The notes under the pieces are model-generated. The model was given only the letters and a program-made list of their open reading frames with translations, made no database searches and had not been told where the DNA came from. Below, in pieces: positions 1-8,812 of a stretch of 64,000 nt of DNA. Source of the DNA: Chryseobacterium luquanense. Lineage in GTDB: Bacteria > Bacteroidota > Bacteroidia > Flavobacteriales > Weeksellaceae. Position 1 is the first letter of the stretch; every line of letters begins with the position of its first letter. The stretch is from NCBI RefSeq assembly GCF_026460945.1, contig NZ_JAOVZV010000021.1, positions 108,347-172,346 on the forward strand, written 5' to 3'. The translations under genes and the position numbers were made by a program.

Positions 1-92
1 AGAACAGGAAGCCATGAATTGAATCTGTAATTTTTGTCAGCTATAATTTGATTGTTGAGTTCTCTTACCTTAATTTTTTCTTCTTCAGTCAT
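1..92 (-). CDS. Hypothetical protein, N-terminal part only (runs off the window)
   Basis: Read on the minus strand, an ATG at 92 opens a frame of 30 codons with no stop before the window edge. The peptide begins MTEEEKIKVRELNNQIIADK and is rich in Lys and Glu. The family is not recognisable from this length. It points away from the thiamine operon, so the region 93-301 would hold its promoter as well as the operon's. Confidence 0.45.
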   Translation of the reverse strand, partial: MTEEEKIKVRELNNQIIADKNYRFNSWLPV

Positions 93-301
93 TATTTTGG
101 ATTTGATAAATGGATGGATTAATATCTCTAAATTGAGATTTATAAACTCTTTTTTCGTTTGCTAACATACAAAAAATGGCTTTAAAAAAGGTTCTTCGAG
201 ATGTTAATCATTTACTAAAAATGTAAGAACTATAAACTTGTTTCATCACTAAATTTGAGATTTAATCACGATTATTTTTTAGTTTAATTCTAAAACATTT
301 G

Positions 302-309
302 TATATTTG
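302..309 (+). promoter_or_regulatory. Bacteroidetes-type -7 box of the thiamine operon
   Basis: TATATTTG matches the flavobacterial -7 consensus TAnnTTTG. Transcription from it would begin a few bases downstream, almost exactly at the 5' arm of the TPP riboswitch (316). This supports both calls. Confidence 0.6.
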
Positions 310-315
310 CTTCAA

Positions 316-391
316 GCTTTAGGGGTATTCTGAAAAGAATTGAGAGAGTCCCTTTGAACCTGATATGGTTAATACCAACGTAGGGAAAAGC
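316..391 (+). promoter_or_regulatory. TPP riboswitch (THI element)
   Basis: The conserved TPP-aptamer blocks are present in order: AGGGGT (321-326), TGAGAG (341-346), CCTTTGAACCTGAT (351-364), then GGTTAATACCAACGTAGGGAA (367-387). GCTTT (316-320) pairs with AAAGC (387-391) to form P1. It lies 77 nt before thiM. A short stem CATC/GATG (399-402 with 410-413) followed by a T-rich tract is a weak candidate for the terminator arm of the expression platform. In this class thiamine diphosphate binding turns the downstream genes off. Confidence 0.95.
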
Positions 392-468
392 AAGAATGCA
401 TCTGTCTTTGATGTTTTTCTTTCTTTATTCTTTTTGTTTTCCTGAAGCATTTTTATAAAAATAATTTA

Positions 469-1266
469 ATGGAAAATAATCTCTGGAATTACATTCAATC
501 CGTAAAAAAGCAATCACCGCTTATTCATAATATGACCAATTTCGTAGTAATGAATAACACTGCGAATGCACTTTTGGCAATTGGAGCTTCACCAATTATG
601 GCTCATGCAAAATCTGAAGTGAAAGATATGGTTGCCATTTCAAATGCTTTGGTAATCAATATTGGAACACTTGATGAATATTGGTCTGAATCAATGCTAA
701 TTGCTGCTGAAGAAGCTCATCATTCCAAAAAAACGTGGGTTTTAGATCCTGTCGGAGCAGGTGCAACAGCTTTCAGGGATGAAATTTTAGAACAACTATT
801 AGAATTTAAGCCTACAGTTATCAGAGGAAATGCATCAGAAATCATTGCTTTAGCCAAAGCTAATAAAACAATTACAAAAGGAGTAGACAGTACCGCAGAA
901 AGTAATGAAGCAATTACTGCAGCGAAATATCTTATACAACAATATGAGTCTGTAGTTTGTATTTCTGGTGCGACGGATATTATCATTGATAACAAAGACA
1001 CTTATTTTGTTGAAAACGGACATCCTCTCATGACTAAAGTGACGGGATTGGGTTGCTCTGCTTCTGCAATTGTCGGAGCTTTTGCTGCAATTTCTGAAAA
1101 CAAAACAGAGTCAACAGTTGCAGCAATGTCTCTTTTGGGAATTGTTGGAGAATTAGCAGAAAAGATTTCTCAGGGGCCGGGAAGTCTTCAGGTGAATATT
1201 TTAGATAAATTATACAATATTTCTGAGCAGGAGTTTTTCGATAATGTAAAGGTGTCTAAAAAATGA
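469..1266 (+). CDS. thiM: Hydroxyethylthiazole kinase ThiM
   Basis: Phosphorylates 4-methyl-5-(2-hydroxyethyl)thiazole, salvaging the thiazole half of thiamine in the cytoplasm. The 265-residue length is typical of the ribokinase-like ThiM family. Visible signatures are PLIHNMTNFVVMNNTANALL near the N terminus, the DPVGAGAT loop (about 93-100), GNASEI (120-125) and the active-site segment VTGLGCSASA with Cys196. First gene of a riboswitch-controlled operon; its stop overlaps the thiE start by 4 nt (ATGA), implying translational coupling. No thiC or thiG is nearby, so this is a salvage rather than a de novo locus. Confidence 0.96.
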   Translation: MENNLWNYIQSVKKQSPLIHNMTNFVVMNNTANALLAIGASPIMAHAKSEVKDMVAISNALVINIGTLDEYWSESMLIAAEEAHHSKKTWVLDPVGAGATAFRDEILEQLLEFKPTVIRGNASEIIALAKANKTITKGVDSTAESNEAITAAKYLIQQYESVVCISGATDIIIDNKDTYFVENGHPLMTKVTGLGCSASAIVGAFAAISENKTESTVAAMSLLGIVGELAEKISQGPGSLQVNILDKLYNISEQEFFDNVKVSKK

Positions 1267-1898
1267 GTGTAATACCATCTTTTTCTTATCAGTTATATCT
1301 TGTTATTTCCGAAGCTGACTGTAAAGAAAGAAACTTCCTGGATGTTGCTGAACAGGCAATCTTAGGCGGAGTAGATATTATTCAGCTGCGTGAGAAAAAT
1401 GCTTCTGATTTAGATTTTTTTGAAAAAGCCATTCGCCTGAAAGAAATTACAAATAAATATGGAGTTCCTTTAATTATCAATGACAATGCATTTGTTGCCA
1501 AAGAAATTGATGCATTTGGAATTCACGTCGGAAATAATGATATTCAGCCTTCTTTTTTGAGGGAAAATTTATTTCATAATAAAATGATTGGATATTCAAT
1601 TGAATATTTAGAACAGCTGGAAAATCAAGAAACGGCTCTTTCTGACTATTTAGGAATCAGTCCGGTTTTTAAAACAAATACTAAAACTGATACGGTGACG
1701 GAATGGGGATTGGAAGGTTTAATGAATATCCGAAAATTAACCGATAAACCATTGGTAGCGATTGGAAATATTCATTTAAAAAATACAAAAGCAGTAATGG
1801 ATGCAGGAGCAGATTGTATTGCCATTGTTTCAGAAATATGCGGTGCCGAAAATCCTCAAAAAGCAGCATTCCAACTTAAAAATGAAATCAATAAATGA
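1263..1898 (+). CDS. thiE: Thiamine phosphate synthase ThiE
   Basis: Joins HMP pyrophosphate and thiazole phosphate to give thiamine monophosphate. At 211 residues it has the usual length for this TIM-barrel enzyme. Family blocks include IIQLREKNAS (pyrophosphate/substrate loop), PLIINDNAFVA, a variant of the HxGQxD motif reading HVGNND, GISPVFKTNTKTD, and the C-terminal phosphate loop VAIGNI followed by GADCIAIVSEI. The HVGNND variant departs from the common HVGQ form but lies in the right place. It overlaps thiM upstream and thiD downstream by 4 nt each. Confidence 0.95.
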   Translation: MSVIPSFSYQLYLVISEADCKERNFLDVAEQAILGGVDIIQLREKNASDLDFFEKAIRLKEITNKYGVPLIINDNAFVAKEIDAFGIHVGNNDIQPSFLRENLFHNKMIGYSIEYLEQLENQETALSDYLGISPVFKTNTKTDTVTEWGLEGLMNIRKLTDKPLVAIGNIHLKNTKAVMDAGADCIAIVSEICGAENPQKAAFQLKNEINK

Positions 1899-2728
1899 AA
1901 AAATATAAATACCCTTCAGTTTTAACGATTGCAGGTTTTGACGGAAGTGGTGGAGCGGGAATTCAGGCTGATATAAAAACTATTTCCGCTTTAGGATGTT
2001 ATGCAACGTCAGTTTTAACGGCTTTACCTGTTCAAAATACACAAGGTGTGAGAAATATTTTCTCAATTCCTGTGGAAGCGGTTTCTGAACAGATTGAAGC
2101 AATTTTAGATGATGTTTTTCCTGATGCAATTAAAATAGGAATGGTTCATACTCCCGAATTGGTTGAAACTATTGTAAAAACTTTATCAAAATATAAAAAA
2201 GTTCCGATTGTATTCGATCCTGTAATGGTAGCAACAAGCGGTCATCGGTTAATCGAGGAAAAAACGATTGGAGTGATCATTCAAAAACTGTTTCCGATTT
2301 CAGATATTATTACTCCGAATATGGATGAAGCTGCCATTTTAGCGAATAGAGAAGTGAAAACTTTAGATGATATGAAAATTGCCGGAGAAAGAATTAAAGA
2401 ACTGGGCTGTAAAAATATTTTGTTGAAAGGCGGTCATTTGGAAACAGAGATGATAACTTCCCTGTTTTATAATAATCAAAACAGCTGTAAGACTTTTGAA
2501 TGGGTAAAAACAGAAACCAACAATACGCATGGTTCTGGTTGTACACTTTCGTCTGCGATTGCTTCATTTATTGCACAAGGAAATGAAATGGATAAAGCGG
2601 TTGCATTAGCACAAAAGTATGTTTCTGATGCAATCTATTATGGTAGTAATGTACAAACCGGAAAAGGAAATGGTCCTTTAAATCACTTTTTTAATCCTCA
2701 AAAACTAATCAAAAATGAATTGGTCTGA
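1895..2728 (+). CDS. thiD: Hydroxymethylpyrimidine / HMP-phosphate kinase ThiD
   Basis: Performs two successive phosphorylations of HMP to HMP-PP, the pyrimidine substrate of ThiE. The 277-residue ribokinase-fold protein shows TIAGFDGSGGAGIQADIKT at the N terminus (Phe-Asp-Gly where many members read Ser-Asp-Pro), FDPVMVATSGHRL, ITPNMDEAA, LLKGGH and the anion-hole motif NTHGSGCTLSSAIAS. It overlaps tenA by 14 nt. With ThiM, ThiE and TenA it completes salvage of both thiamine halves to thiamine monophosphate; a ThiL-type kinase would be needed elsewhere. Confidence 0.95.
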   Translation: MKKYKYPSVLTIAGFDGSGGAGIQADIKTISALGCYATSVLTALPVQNTQGVRNIFSIPVEAVSEQIEAILDDVFPDAIKIGMVHTPELVETIVKTLSKYKKVPIVFDPVMVATSGHRLIEEKTIGVIIQKLFPISDIITPNMDEAAILANREVKTLDDMKIAGERIKELGCKNILLKGGHLETEMITSLFYNNQNSCKTFEWVKTETNNTHGSGCTLSSAIASFIAQGNEMDKAVALAQKYVSDAIYYGSNVQTGKGNGPLNHFFNPQKLIKNELV

Positions 2729-3365
2729 AAACGCATGGCAATCCATAGAAAATATTTATCAAGACATCATCGAAATGCCTTTTATTAGAGAATTATCTAG
2801 GGGAACTTTAGATATAGAAAAATTTCAGTTTTATATCTCACAGGATTCTTTGTATCTGGAACATTTCGGAAGAACTTTAGCATTAATTGGAAGCAAAGCT
2901 CATGATACACAAGATGCTCTGTCCTATATGCGCTTTGCTGAAAATGCAATTGTGGTAGAAAATGCTTTGCATGAATCTTATTTTAAAGAATTTGAGATTT
3001 CAAATAAAGGAATTTTACAACCTGTCTGTCATCATTATATTCATTTTTTAAGAAGTACAGCAGCTTTTGAACCTGTTGAAATTGCAATGGCGGCAACATT
3101 ACCGTGCTTTTGGATTTATAAGGAAGTGGGAGATTATATTTGTCAAATTAAACAAACTTCAAATAATCCTTTCCAAAGCTGGATTGAAACGTATGGCGGA
3201 GAAGAATTTGCAATCGCAGTGAAAGCAGCTATTCAAATCTGTGATAAAGCAGCCGAAAATACTACTCCCGAAATCAGAGAACGAATGACAGAAGCATTTA
3301 TAACAGCTTCAAAAATGGAATTTAAATTTTGGAAGGCTGCGTATGATTTGAAAGTTTGGGAATGA
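2715..3365 (+). CDS. tenA: Aminopyrimidine aminohydrolase / thiaminase II TenA
   Basis: Hydrolyses aminopyrimidine breakdown products of thiamine to HMP, feeding ThiD. The protein has 216 residues, the standard TenA length. Seen are FYISQDSLYLEHFGRTLALI with the conserved Asp, the catalytic-Cys segment ATLPCFWIY (Cys131), and the C-terminal SKMEFKFWKAAY with the conserved Glu. Last gene of the riboswitch operon; a strong terminator begins inside its stop codon. Confidence 0.95.
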   Translation: MNWSENAWQSIENIYQDIIEMPFIRELSRGTLDIEKFQFYISQDSLYLEHFGRTLALIGSKAHDTQDALSYMRFAENAIVVENALHESYFKEFEISNKGILQPVCHHYIHFLRSTAAFEPVEIAMAATLPCFWIYKEVGDYICQIKQTSNNPFQSWIETYGGEEFAIAVKAAIQICDKAAENTTPEIRERMTEAFITASKMEFKFWKAAYDLKVWE

Positions 3366-3400
3366 GCTTGAATCTATTTCCATCAAGATTCAAGCTTTTA
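3365..3400 (+). terminator. Rho-independent terminator of the thi operon
   Basis: AGCTTGAATC (3365-3374) pairs perfectly with GATTCAAGCT (3387-3396), a 10-bp stem with a 12-nt loop, followed by TTTTA. The hairpin starts on the last base of the tenA stop codon. Confidence 0.85.
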
Positions 3401-3456
3401 TAATTTAGACAAGGTAAAAAGTTTCAGATATACAAAAACCAAATTATTACATTTGT

Positions 3457-4320
3457 ATGATGAAAACTTTCAAAGACTTCAAAACTTATAACGACTACAT
3501 CGGTTTATCAAAACCTCTGGATAATGACATCGATGTTGGTTATTACGACCCGCCGAATATGTTGTTGAAGTCGGAAGCTGTTGCGGTTGATTTTTACAGG
3601 ATTTCATTTAAAATCAATCTTAAAAATAGAAATACACCAGATTTAAAACCTATTACCGCGGTCTTTTTCAACAGTCCAAATATGGTGGTGGATGAGGGTT
3701 GGGATGTGGAACCGACTTATCAGGGAATGTATCTTCAACTTTCAAAGAAATTCATTGAGGAAAACAGATTTCTCTTTAAAACTTATCTGGATTACGGTCT
3801 GCACGAAGCTTTGTACTTGACCGATGAAGAAGTTCAGGAAATCAGTGATGTTTTTAAATTAATGATGAAATATTACGAAAGTGAGAAACGAAATTTCAAT
3901 GTGCTTTTGTCTTATGTGAATGTACTGATTTCTTTGGTGGAAGCGTTTTATAAACGCCAGTTCTCCACCGACCCGAAGCAATATAACAGAGTCGTTACAG
4001 ATTTTCAGCAGAGTTTGGTCGAGTATTATCAACAACCGGTAAAACAACTTCCAAATGTTCAGTATTTTGCGGATAAATTAGGGTTGACAGCGAATTATTT
4101 AGGTGACATTATCAAGCATTTTACTCAAAAATCAGCGCTTGAAAATATCCACGAATTTGTCATTAAAAAAGCCAAAGAATTGCTGGTGGAAAATGAAAAA
4201 CTCAACACGACGGAAGTCGCTTACGAATTGGGCTTTGAGTATCCGAATTACTTTTCAAAATTCTTCAAAAAACAGGTCGGAGTAAGTCCGAAAGAATATC
4301 GCCAGGAACTGATTAAATAA
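3457..4320 (+). CDS. AraC family transcriptional regulator
   Basis: 287 residues: an N-terminal cupin-like sensing half, then two helix-turn-helix motifs. The second reads NTTEVAYELGFEYPNYFSKFFKKQVGVSPKEYR, here cited as LGFEYPNYFSKFFKKQ. It is a clear paralogue of the regulator at 12324. It precedes two MdaB-like quinone reductases, its likely targets by position. A TACATTTG box at 3448-3455 sits one base before the start codon, so the mRNA may be nearly leaderless, or the -7 match is fortuitous. ATG codons at 3457 and 3460 are equally possible. Confidence 0.88.
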   Translation: MMKTFKDFKTYNDYIGLSKPLDNDIDVGYYDPPNMLLKSEAVAVDFYRISFKINLKNRNTPDLKPITAVFFNSPNMVVDEGWDVEPTYQGMYLQLSKKFIEENRFLFKTYLDYGLHEALYLTDEEVQEISDVFKLMMKYYESEKRNFNVLLSYVNVLISLVEAFYKRQFSTDPKQYNRVVTDFQQSLVEYYQQPVKQLPNVQYFADKLGLTANYLGDIIKHFTQKSALENIHEFVIKKAKELLVENEKLNTTEVAYELGFEYPNYFSKFFKKQVGVSPKEYRQELIK

Positions 4321-4323
4321 TAC

Positions 4324-4353
4324 AAACGTCTTCGAAAGGAGGCGTTTTTTTTT
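4324..4353 (+). terminator. Rho-independent terminator
   Basis: AAACGTCTTC (4324-4333) pairs with GGAGGCGTTT (4338-4347), allowing G-U pairs, across a GAAA tetraloop. A run of T follows. It separates the AraC gene from the reductase pair. Confidence 0.85.
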
Positions 4354-4445
4354 AATCCGTAATTTGTTTCTTTTTTATTGGTATTTTGTTTCCGTCAATT
4401 TTTTCAATCGCTTTTACCTTTGTAGGGTAATTAAATATTGAATTA

Positions 4446-5129
4446 ATGAAAGCAAAAAACATCCTTTTCTTATTCCTGATTTTCTTTTCACTCGGAATTC
4501 ATTTAAACGCGCAAAAAATATCTTCAAAACAGAAAACAGTTTTATTGATTAATACGCATCTGACTTATCCCGGCTGGTCCGAAGGTAAACTGAACGCTTC
4601 TTTTTACAATAAAGCCAAAGAATTTTTCATTTCTAAAAACTATAAAGTTCTGGAAACAAAAGTGGAAGACGGCTACAATGCGGATGAAGAAGTGGAAAAA
4701 CATCTGCAGGCGGATATCGTCATTCTTCAGACGCCTGTCAATTGGGAAAACACGCCGTGGATTTACAAAAAATATGTGGATGAAGTTTTCAACAGCGCCT
4801 TGAAAAGCCAAAAGTTCCTTTCCGGCGACGGACGTTCTGAGGCGGAAGGTTCCAAACAATACGGAATGGGCGGAAAAATGCAGGGCAAAAGGTTTATGAT
4901 TTCTGCCACGTGGAATGCGCCTGAAGAAAGCTTCAATGACAAAAACCAATATTTGTTCAAAGGTAAAAGTGCTGACGATGCTTTGTTCAATGTTGCCGCA
5001 AACTATCTGTTCACAGGCTTTGAGGTTGTTCCAGGCTATTACTGCTACGACGTTTATCACAACAAACATATTAAGGAAGACATCGAAAATTATCCTGCTT
5101 ATTTGCAGAAAGTTTTTAACATCAAATAA
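4446..5129 (+). CDS. Exported MdaB-like NAD(P)H quinone reductase (flavodoxin fold)
   Basis: Predicted FAD/FMN-dependent two-electron quinone reductase of the MdaB family, which protects against quinone redox cycling. The 227-residue protein begins with a hydrophobic signal segment (residues 5-22, ending LNAQ), unusual for this normally cytoplasmic family. The remainder follows MdaB: LLINTHLTYPGWSEG, ADIVILQTPVNW, PWIYKKYVDEVF, GDGRSEAEGSKQYGMGGKMQ and SATWNAPEESF. It forms a tandem pair with the gene 15 nt downstream, which lacks the signal. A TACCTTTG -7 box lies at 4415-4422. Whether it is truly exported and how it would retain cofactor are open. Confidence 0.82.
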   Translation: MKAKNILFLFLIFFSLGIHLNAQKISSKQKTVLLINTHLTYPGWSEGKLNASFYNKAKEFFISKNYKVLETKVEDGYNADEEVEKHLQADIVILQTPVNWENTPWIYKKYVDEVFNSALKSQKFLSGDGRSEAEGSKQYGMGGKMQGKRFMISATWNAPEESFNDKNQYLFKGKSADDALFNVAANYLFTGFEVVPGYYCYDVYHNKHIKEDIENYPAYLQKVFNIK

Positions 5130-5144
5130 AATTATTCAATAAAA

Positions 5145-5756
5145 ATGACAACGAATTCAACCCAAAAAGTACTCTTAATCAATACGCATTTAACATATCC
5201 AAACTGGTCCGAAGGTTTATTAAATGATGCATTTCACCAAAAAGCCAAAGATTTTTTTCTGGAAAAAGGTTTTGAAGTTATAGAAACCAAAGTAGAAGAT
5301 GGTTACAATCCGGATGAAGAAGTGGAAAAACATATTGATGCAGACAGCATCATCCTGCAAACGCCTATCAATTGGTTTGGTGCGCCGTGGATTTACAAAA
5401 AGTATGTGGATGAAGTTTTCAACAGCGGTCTGTTCAGCGAAAAATTTCTTTCCGGTGATGGCAGAACCAGAGAAAACTTAACAAAACAATACGGAACCGG
5501 CGGAAAAATGCAGGGCAAAAAGTTTATGGTTTGTTCAACGTGGAATGCTCCAAAAGCAAGTTTCGACGACAAAAATCAAGTTCTTTTCGAAGGCAGAAGT
5601 ACAGCTGATGTGCTCATCCAGATTAACAGCAATTACCGTTTTTGCGGTGTAGATATTGTGGCAGATTATAATTGTTTTGATATTTTCAAGGACGGCGATA
5701 TCGTTGGTACTTTAGAAAATTATCCAAAACATTTGGAAAAAGTTTTTGAACTTTAA
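5145..5756 (+). CDS. MdaB-like NAD(P)H quinone reductase, cytoplasmic paralogue
   Basis: 203 residues without a signal peptide, matching the standard MdaB length. Motifs parallel the upstream copy: LLINTHLTYPNWSEG, the acidic VEDGYNPDEEVEKH, INWFGAPWIYKKYVDEVF, GDGRTRENLTKQYGTGGKMQ and STWNAPKASF. The WFGAPW and GTGGKMQGKKFM blocks are closer to classical MdaB than those of the first copy. The pair looks like a tandem duplication in which one copy acquired, or the other lost, an export signal. Co-transcribed with 4446-5129. Confidence 0.86.
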   Translation: MTTNSTQKVLLINTHLTYPNWSEGLLNDAFHQKAKDFFLEKGFEVIETKVEDGYNPDEEVEKHIDADSIILQTPINWFGAPWIYKKYVDEVFNSGLFSEKFLSGDGRTRENLTKQYGTGGKMQGKKFMVCSTWNAPKASFDDKNQVLFEGRSTADVLIQINSNYRFCGVDIVADYNCFDIFKDGDIVGTLENYPKHLEKVFEL

Positions 5757-5774
5757 ATCAATCTTAATGCTAAA

Positions 5775-5815
5775 AAAATACCATTCAACAATTTGTCGAA
5801 TGGTATTTTGATTTA
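5775..5815. terminator. Bidirectional terminator between convergent genes
   Basis: A 12-bp stem, 5775-5786 with 5798-5809 (core ATACCATTC/GAATGGTAT), is flanked by A on the left and T on the right. It can terminate both the reductase pair (plus) and the SDR gene (minus). Confidence 0.8.
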
Positions 5816-5827
5816 TTTTAAATTTCA

Positions 5828-6586
5828 TTAAAGTTTGAAACCGCCTGAAACTTCAACTCTTTGACCATTAATCCATTTGGAATCTTCTGAACAAAGAAAC
5901 GCGACCACACTTCCAATATCATCCGGCAAACCAACTCTTCCCAAAGCAGTTTCAGAAGCTAAATGTTTGTTCAAATCTGAAATATCACGGACAACGCCGC
6001 CACCAAAATCAGTCTCAATCGCACCTGGAGCAATCGAATTGACTCTAATTTTTCGAGCGCCAAATTCCAAAGCCTGGTATCTTGACAAAGAATCGATTGC
6101 CGCTTTCATCGCTCCATAAGCGGAATAGCCAGGCATTGAGAATCTTGCCAGACCTGAAGATGTGTTCACAATGCTGCTTCCATCATTCAACAATGGTAGA
6201 AGTTTTTGAGTTAAGAAATAAGGGCCTTTGAAGTGGATATTTGTCATTGCATCCAAAATTTCCTCAGTCGTCGTTTCAAAACTTTCGTTGATTCCGATTC
6301 CTGCGTTGTTGACCAATGCGTCCAATTTTGCAGAATCAAATTGAGTGTCCAAAACGTCTTTTACTTCGGTTACAAATTGGTCAAAACCTGCGGTTGTAGA
6401 AATATCCAAAGGCAAAGCGAATGCTTTTTGTCCCAAGGTTTCGATTTCTTTTACAACTTCGTCCGCTGCTTCTTTTTTGGTTTGATAAGTCAAGATAATA
6501 TCAAATCCTTTCTTCGCCAATTGTAAAGCTGAATCTTTTCCCAATCCGCGGCTTGCGCCTGTTACTAATGCTATTTTACTTGCCAT
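5828..6586 (-). CDS. SDR family NAD(P)-dependent oxidoreductase
   Basis: 252 residues of classical short-chain dehydrogenase. The cofactor motif TGASRGLGKD is at residues 9-18; NNAG and the active-site YSAYGAMKAA (Tyr-x3-Lys) follow, then RVNSIAPGAIETDFGG and the C-terminal INGQRVEVSGGF. The Gly-x3-Gly-x-Gly pattern with a following basic/polar stretch favours NADP(H), but substrate cannot be told. It lies downstream of, and on the same strand as, the AraC gene at 6671-7612, 84 nt away, suggesting control by that regulator. Confidence 0.9.
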   Translation of the reverse strand: MASKIALVTGASRGLGKDSALQLAKKGFDIILTYQTKKEAADEVVKEIETLGQKAFALPLDISTTAGFDQFVTEVKDVLDTQFDSAKLDALVNNAGIGINESFETTTEEILDAMTNIHFKGPYFLTQKLLPLLNDGSSIVNTSSGLARFSMPGYSAYGAMKAAIDSLSRYQALEFGARKIRVNSIAPGAIETDFGGGVVRDISDLNKHLASETALGRVGLPDDIGSVVAFLCSEDSKWINGQRVEVSGGFKL

Positions 6587-6670
6587 TTTTATTTGTTTTA
6601 ATTAATGATACAAAGTTGAAAAATTATCACATTGGTTGGTTTGCATAAATCAAATTAAAATTTGTGAAAA

Positions 6671-7612
6671 TCAAACAATCAATAATTCGCGGTAATGTTG
6701 TGGGGATTGCTTGCTGTATTTTTTAAAGAAGTTAGAAAAATGTGCGACCTCTTCGAAACCCAATGTGAAAGCGATTTCCGAAATGTTCCATTGTGTTTGG
6801 GTCAGTAATATTTTCGCTTCCTGAAAAATCCGGCTTCCGATGATTTCGCCTGTTGTTTTTCCAGTTGTTTCTTTCAGAACTCGGTTGAGGTGATTGACGT
6901 GAACGCCCAAAATTCCCGCAAAATCTGCAGGTGTTTTCAGTTGAAGAAGTTGGCTGATATTTTCGATAGGAAACTGTCTTTCCAGTAGTTCGATGAATAG
7001 AGTAGTCGTTCTAGAAGCGGCAGTTTTGGTATTTTCAATTGGTTTAATTGGTTTTAATTTCTGTCCAAAATGAATCAATTCCATCACGTAATTTCTCAGC
7101 AAATCATATTTATAAACATAATCAGACTTGATTTCATCGTGCATTTTCAAGAAAATCGATTCAAATTGATGAAACTGTTCTGTCGAGATTTGAAAAATAA
7201 AATCGCTCTGAGCCGAGAAAACAGGAAGCAAGTCAAGCTCCAATCCAACTTTCGTGGCTGGTAAAAAATCCTTTGTGAAAACACAAAAATGTCCCGATTG
7301 CTCTGAACACTGATTGGTGTAGTTGTAAGGAATCTTCGGCGATGCGAAAAGAACGGCGCAATCCTCAATCTCAATGGTTTTGTCTGCATATTCCACTTTG
7401 TTCTTTCCATTAATCAAACTTATTTTGTAATAAGTTCTCCTATTGTAAGGCATTTCAGTCTTCGAAGTGCTGGTTCTGTAGATTTCAGAAATATCAAAAA
7501 CATTGAAATGGCCAATGTCCTTATTGATATTTTCAGTAAGGAATTGGTTGATATCAGGACAGGTGTCTCCCAAAATATCCTGATAAAATTCTTTGATGGT
7601 GATTGAGTTCAT
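6671..7612 (-). CDS. AraC family transcriptional regulator
   Basis: 313 residues: N-terminal AraC-type cupin-like sensor, then a C-terminal double helix-turn-helix ending NISEIAFTLGFEEVAHFSNFFKKYS, cited as LGFEEVAHFSNFFKKY. It is a paralogue of the regulator at 13620; both share the KNKVEYADKT-type strand and the LERQFPIE linker. A TATCTTTG -7 box (minus strand, 7627-7634) lies 15 nt upstream of the start. Its natural target is the adjacent SDR gene. Confidence 0.9.
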   Translation of the reverse strand: MNSITIKEFYQDILGDTCPDINQFLTENINKDIGHFNVFDISEIYRTSTSKTEMPYNRRTYYKISLINGKNKVEYADKTIEIEDCAVLFASPKIPYNYTNQCSEQSGHFCVFTKDFLPATKVGLELDLLPVFSAQSDFIFQISTEQFHQFESIFLKMHDEIKSDYVYKYDLLRNYVMELIHFGQKLKPIKPIENTKTAASRTTTLFIELLERQFPIENISQLLQLKTPADFAGILGVHVNHLNRVLKETTGKTTGEIIGSRIFQEAKILLTQTQWNISEIAFTLGFEEVAHFSNFFKKYSKQSPQHYRELLIV

Positions 7613-7840
7613 TCGGTTGTAAAAATCAAAGATACGGGTTTGCTATTAATAAAAGTTAGGCATTTCAGATTTCAGACACATTGTTCCCCGTTTTTCCTAA
7701 GAAAACAGAAAGGCAAATGGACAATTGGTTGATTTGGTAAAACAATTGCAGAATCCAGCAATGCCTTGCATTTAGTTTGGTTGTTGACACAATAACCTTA
7801 CAACGCATCAATTCAGGAACTGACAAAAATCTACAGTTTA

Positions 7841-8803
7841 CTACTTTTTCAAATCCAATTCCATCTGAATGTTACAGCGCTGGTAAGGCGTATAACGGCC
7901 AACAATCTTTTCAAATCCCATTTTTTGATACAAATTAATAGCAGGTTTTAGAATCGTATTACTTTCCAAATACAGTTTTGAAGCACCCAATTCCTTGGCA
8001 GAATTAATAATTGCCTGACCCAAAAGCCAACCGATATTTTTGCCTTGAGCTTTTGGAGATACCGCCATTTTTGCCATTTCAAAATCGTAATCTTTGTCAT
8101 TCATTTTTATTAAAGCGCAAACACCCAGCGGTTCGTCCTTGTAGAGTGCGACAAGAATTTTTCCGCCTTTATCGAGTATATATTCCTGCGGATTGTCCAA
8201 AGATTTGTAATCCGTTTCTTCCATTTTAAAGTAATTCGAAATCCATTCTGCATTTAAGTTCCTGAAAGCCGACCGATATTTTGGTTTGTATTCCACGATT
8301 TCAACATCTTTACTTTCACGTAGTTTTTTCTGCTCCTGAACACGTTTCAACAAAGACTTTTGTTCCAATAAAAATTCCCATTCTGCAACAGCTTCCCAAA
8401 GATTGTAAGTCGCTTCGGTCAGAAGATTTTCTACAGCCAAATCAATATCGACACATTGTTCCTGCAACATTTTTTCTGCTAAAGATTTTCCTTCTTCGGT
8501 TAATCCAACTACATTTCTGCGTTTGTCACTTGATTTAAGCTGATCATTTACCAAACCTGCTTTTATCATTTCCTTGATGATTTTGGTTACAGAAGGTTGA
8601 GAATGACCGATTTCTCTGGCTATTTTGGTAATGGTCTTTTCATCCGTTTCTGATAATACAAAGAAAACCGGAAACCATTTTGGAGAGAATTTCTCAACAT
8701 TGTACATTTCATAGATTTTTGTTGCATCATCTGTAAATCGGCTTGTCAGCAAACGCAATCTGCTACCTAAAGCCATTTTTCCTGTTCTTTCAAATATATT
8801 CAT
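7841..8803 (-). CDS. MarR regulator fused to GNAT acetyltransferase
   Basis: 320 residues in two parts. Residues 1-150 are a MarR winged helix, with TKIAREIGHSQPSVTKIIKEM as recognition region and the wing KSSDKRRNVVGLTEEGKSL. Residues about 170-315 are a GNAT domain with the acetyl-CoA loop SPKAQGKNIGWLLGQA and the C-terminal NLYQKMGFEKI. This fusion architecture is known in many bacteria. The acetyl acceptor is unknown. A palindrome at its predicted transcription start suggests autorepression. Confidence 0.88.
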   Translation of the reverse strand: MNIFERTGKMALGSRLRLLTSRFTDDATKIYEMYNVEKFSPKWFPVFFVLSETDEKTITKIAREIGHSQPSVTKIIKEMIKAGLVNDQLKSSDKRRNVVGLTEEGKSLAEKMLQEQCVDIDLAVENLLTEATYNLWEAVAEWEFLLEQKSLLKRVQEQKKLRESKDVEIVEYKPKYRSAFRNLNAEWISNYFKMEETDYKSLDNPQEYILDKGGKILVALYKDEPLGVCALIKMNDKDYDFEMAKMAVSPKAQGKNIGWLLGQAIINSAKELGASKLYLESNTILKPAINLYQKMGFEKIVGRYTPYQRCNIQMELDLKK

Positions 8804-8812
8804 AATTAATTA

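Noticed and set aside
399..418. Leader terminator of the TPP riboswitch as a separate feature
   Set aside because: The stem is only 4-5 bp; kept as a note in the riboswitch entry because control may instead act on translation.
4542..5069. 175-codon minus-strand open frame opposite the first MdaB-like gene
   Set aside because: It lies wholly antisense to a gene with clear family motifs and has low-complexity Phe/Arg composition.
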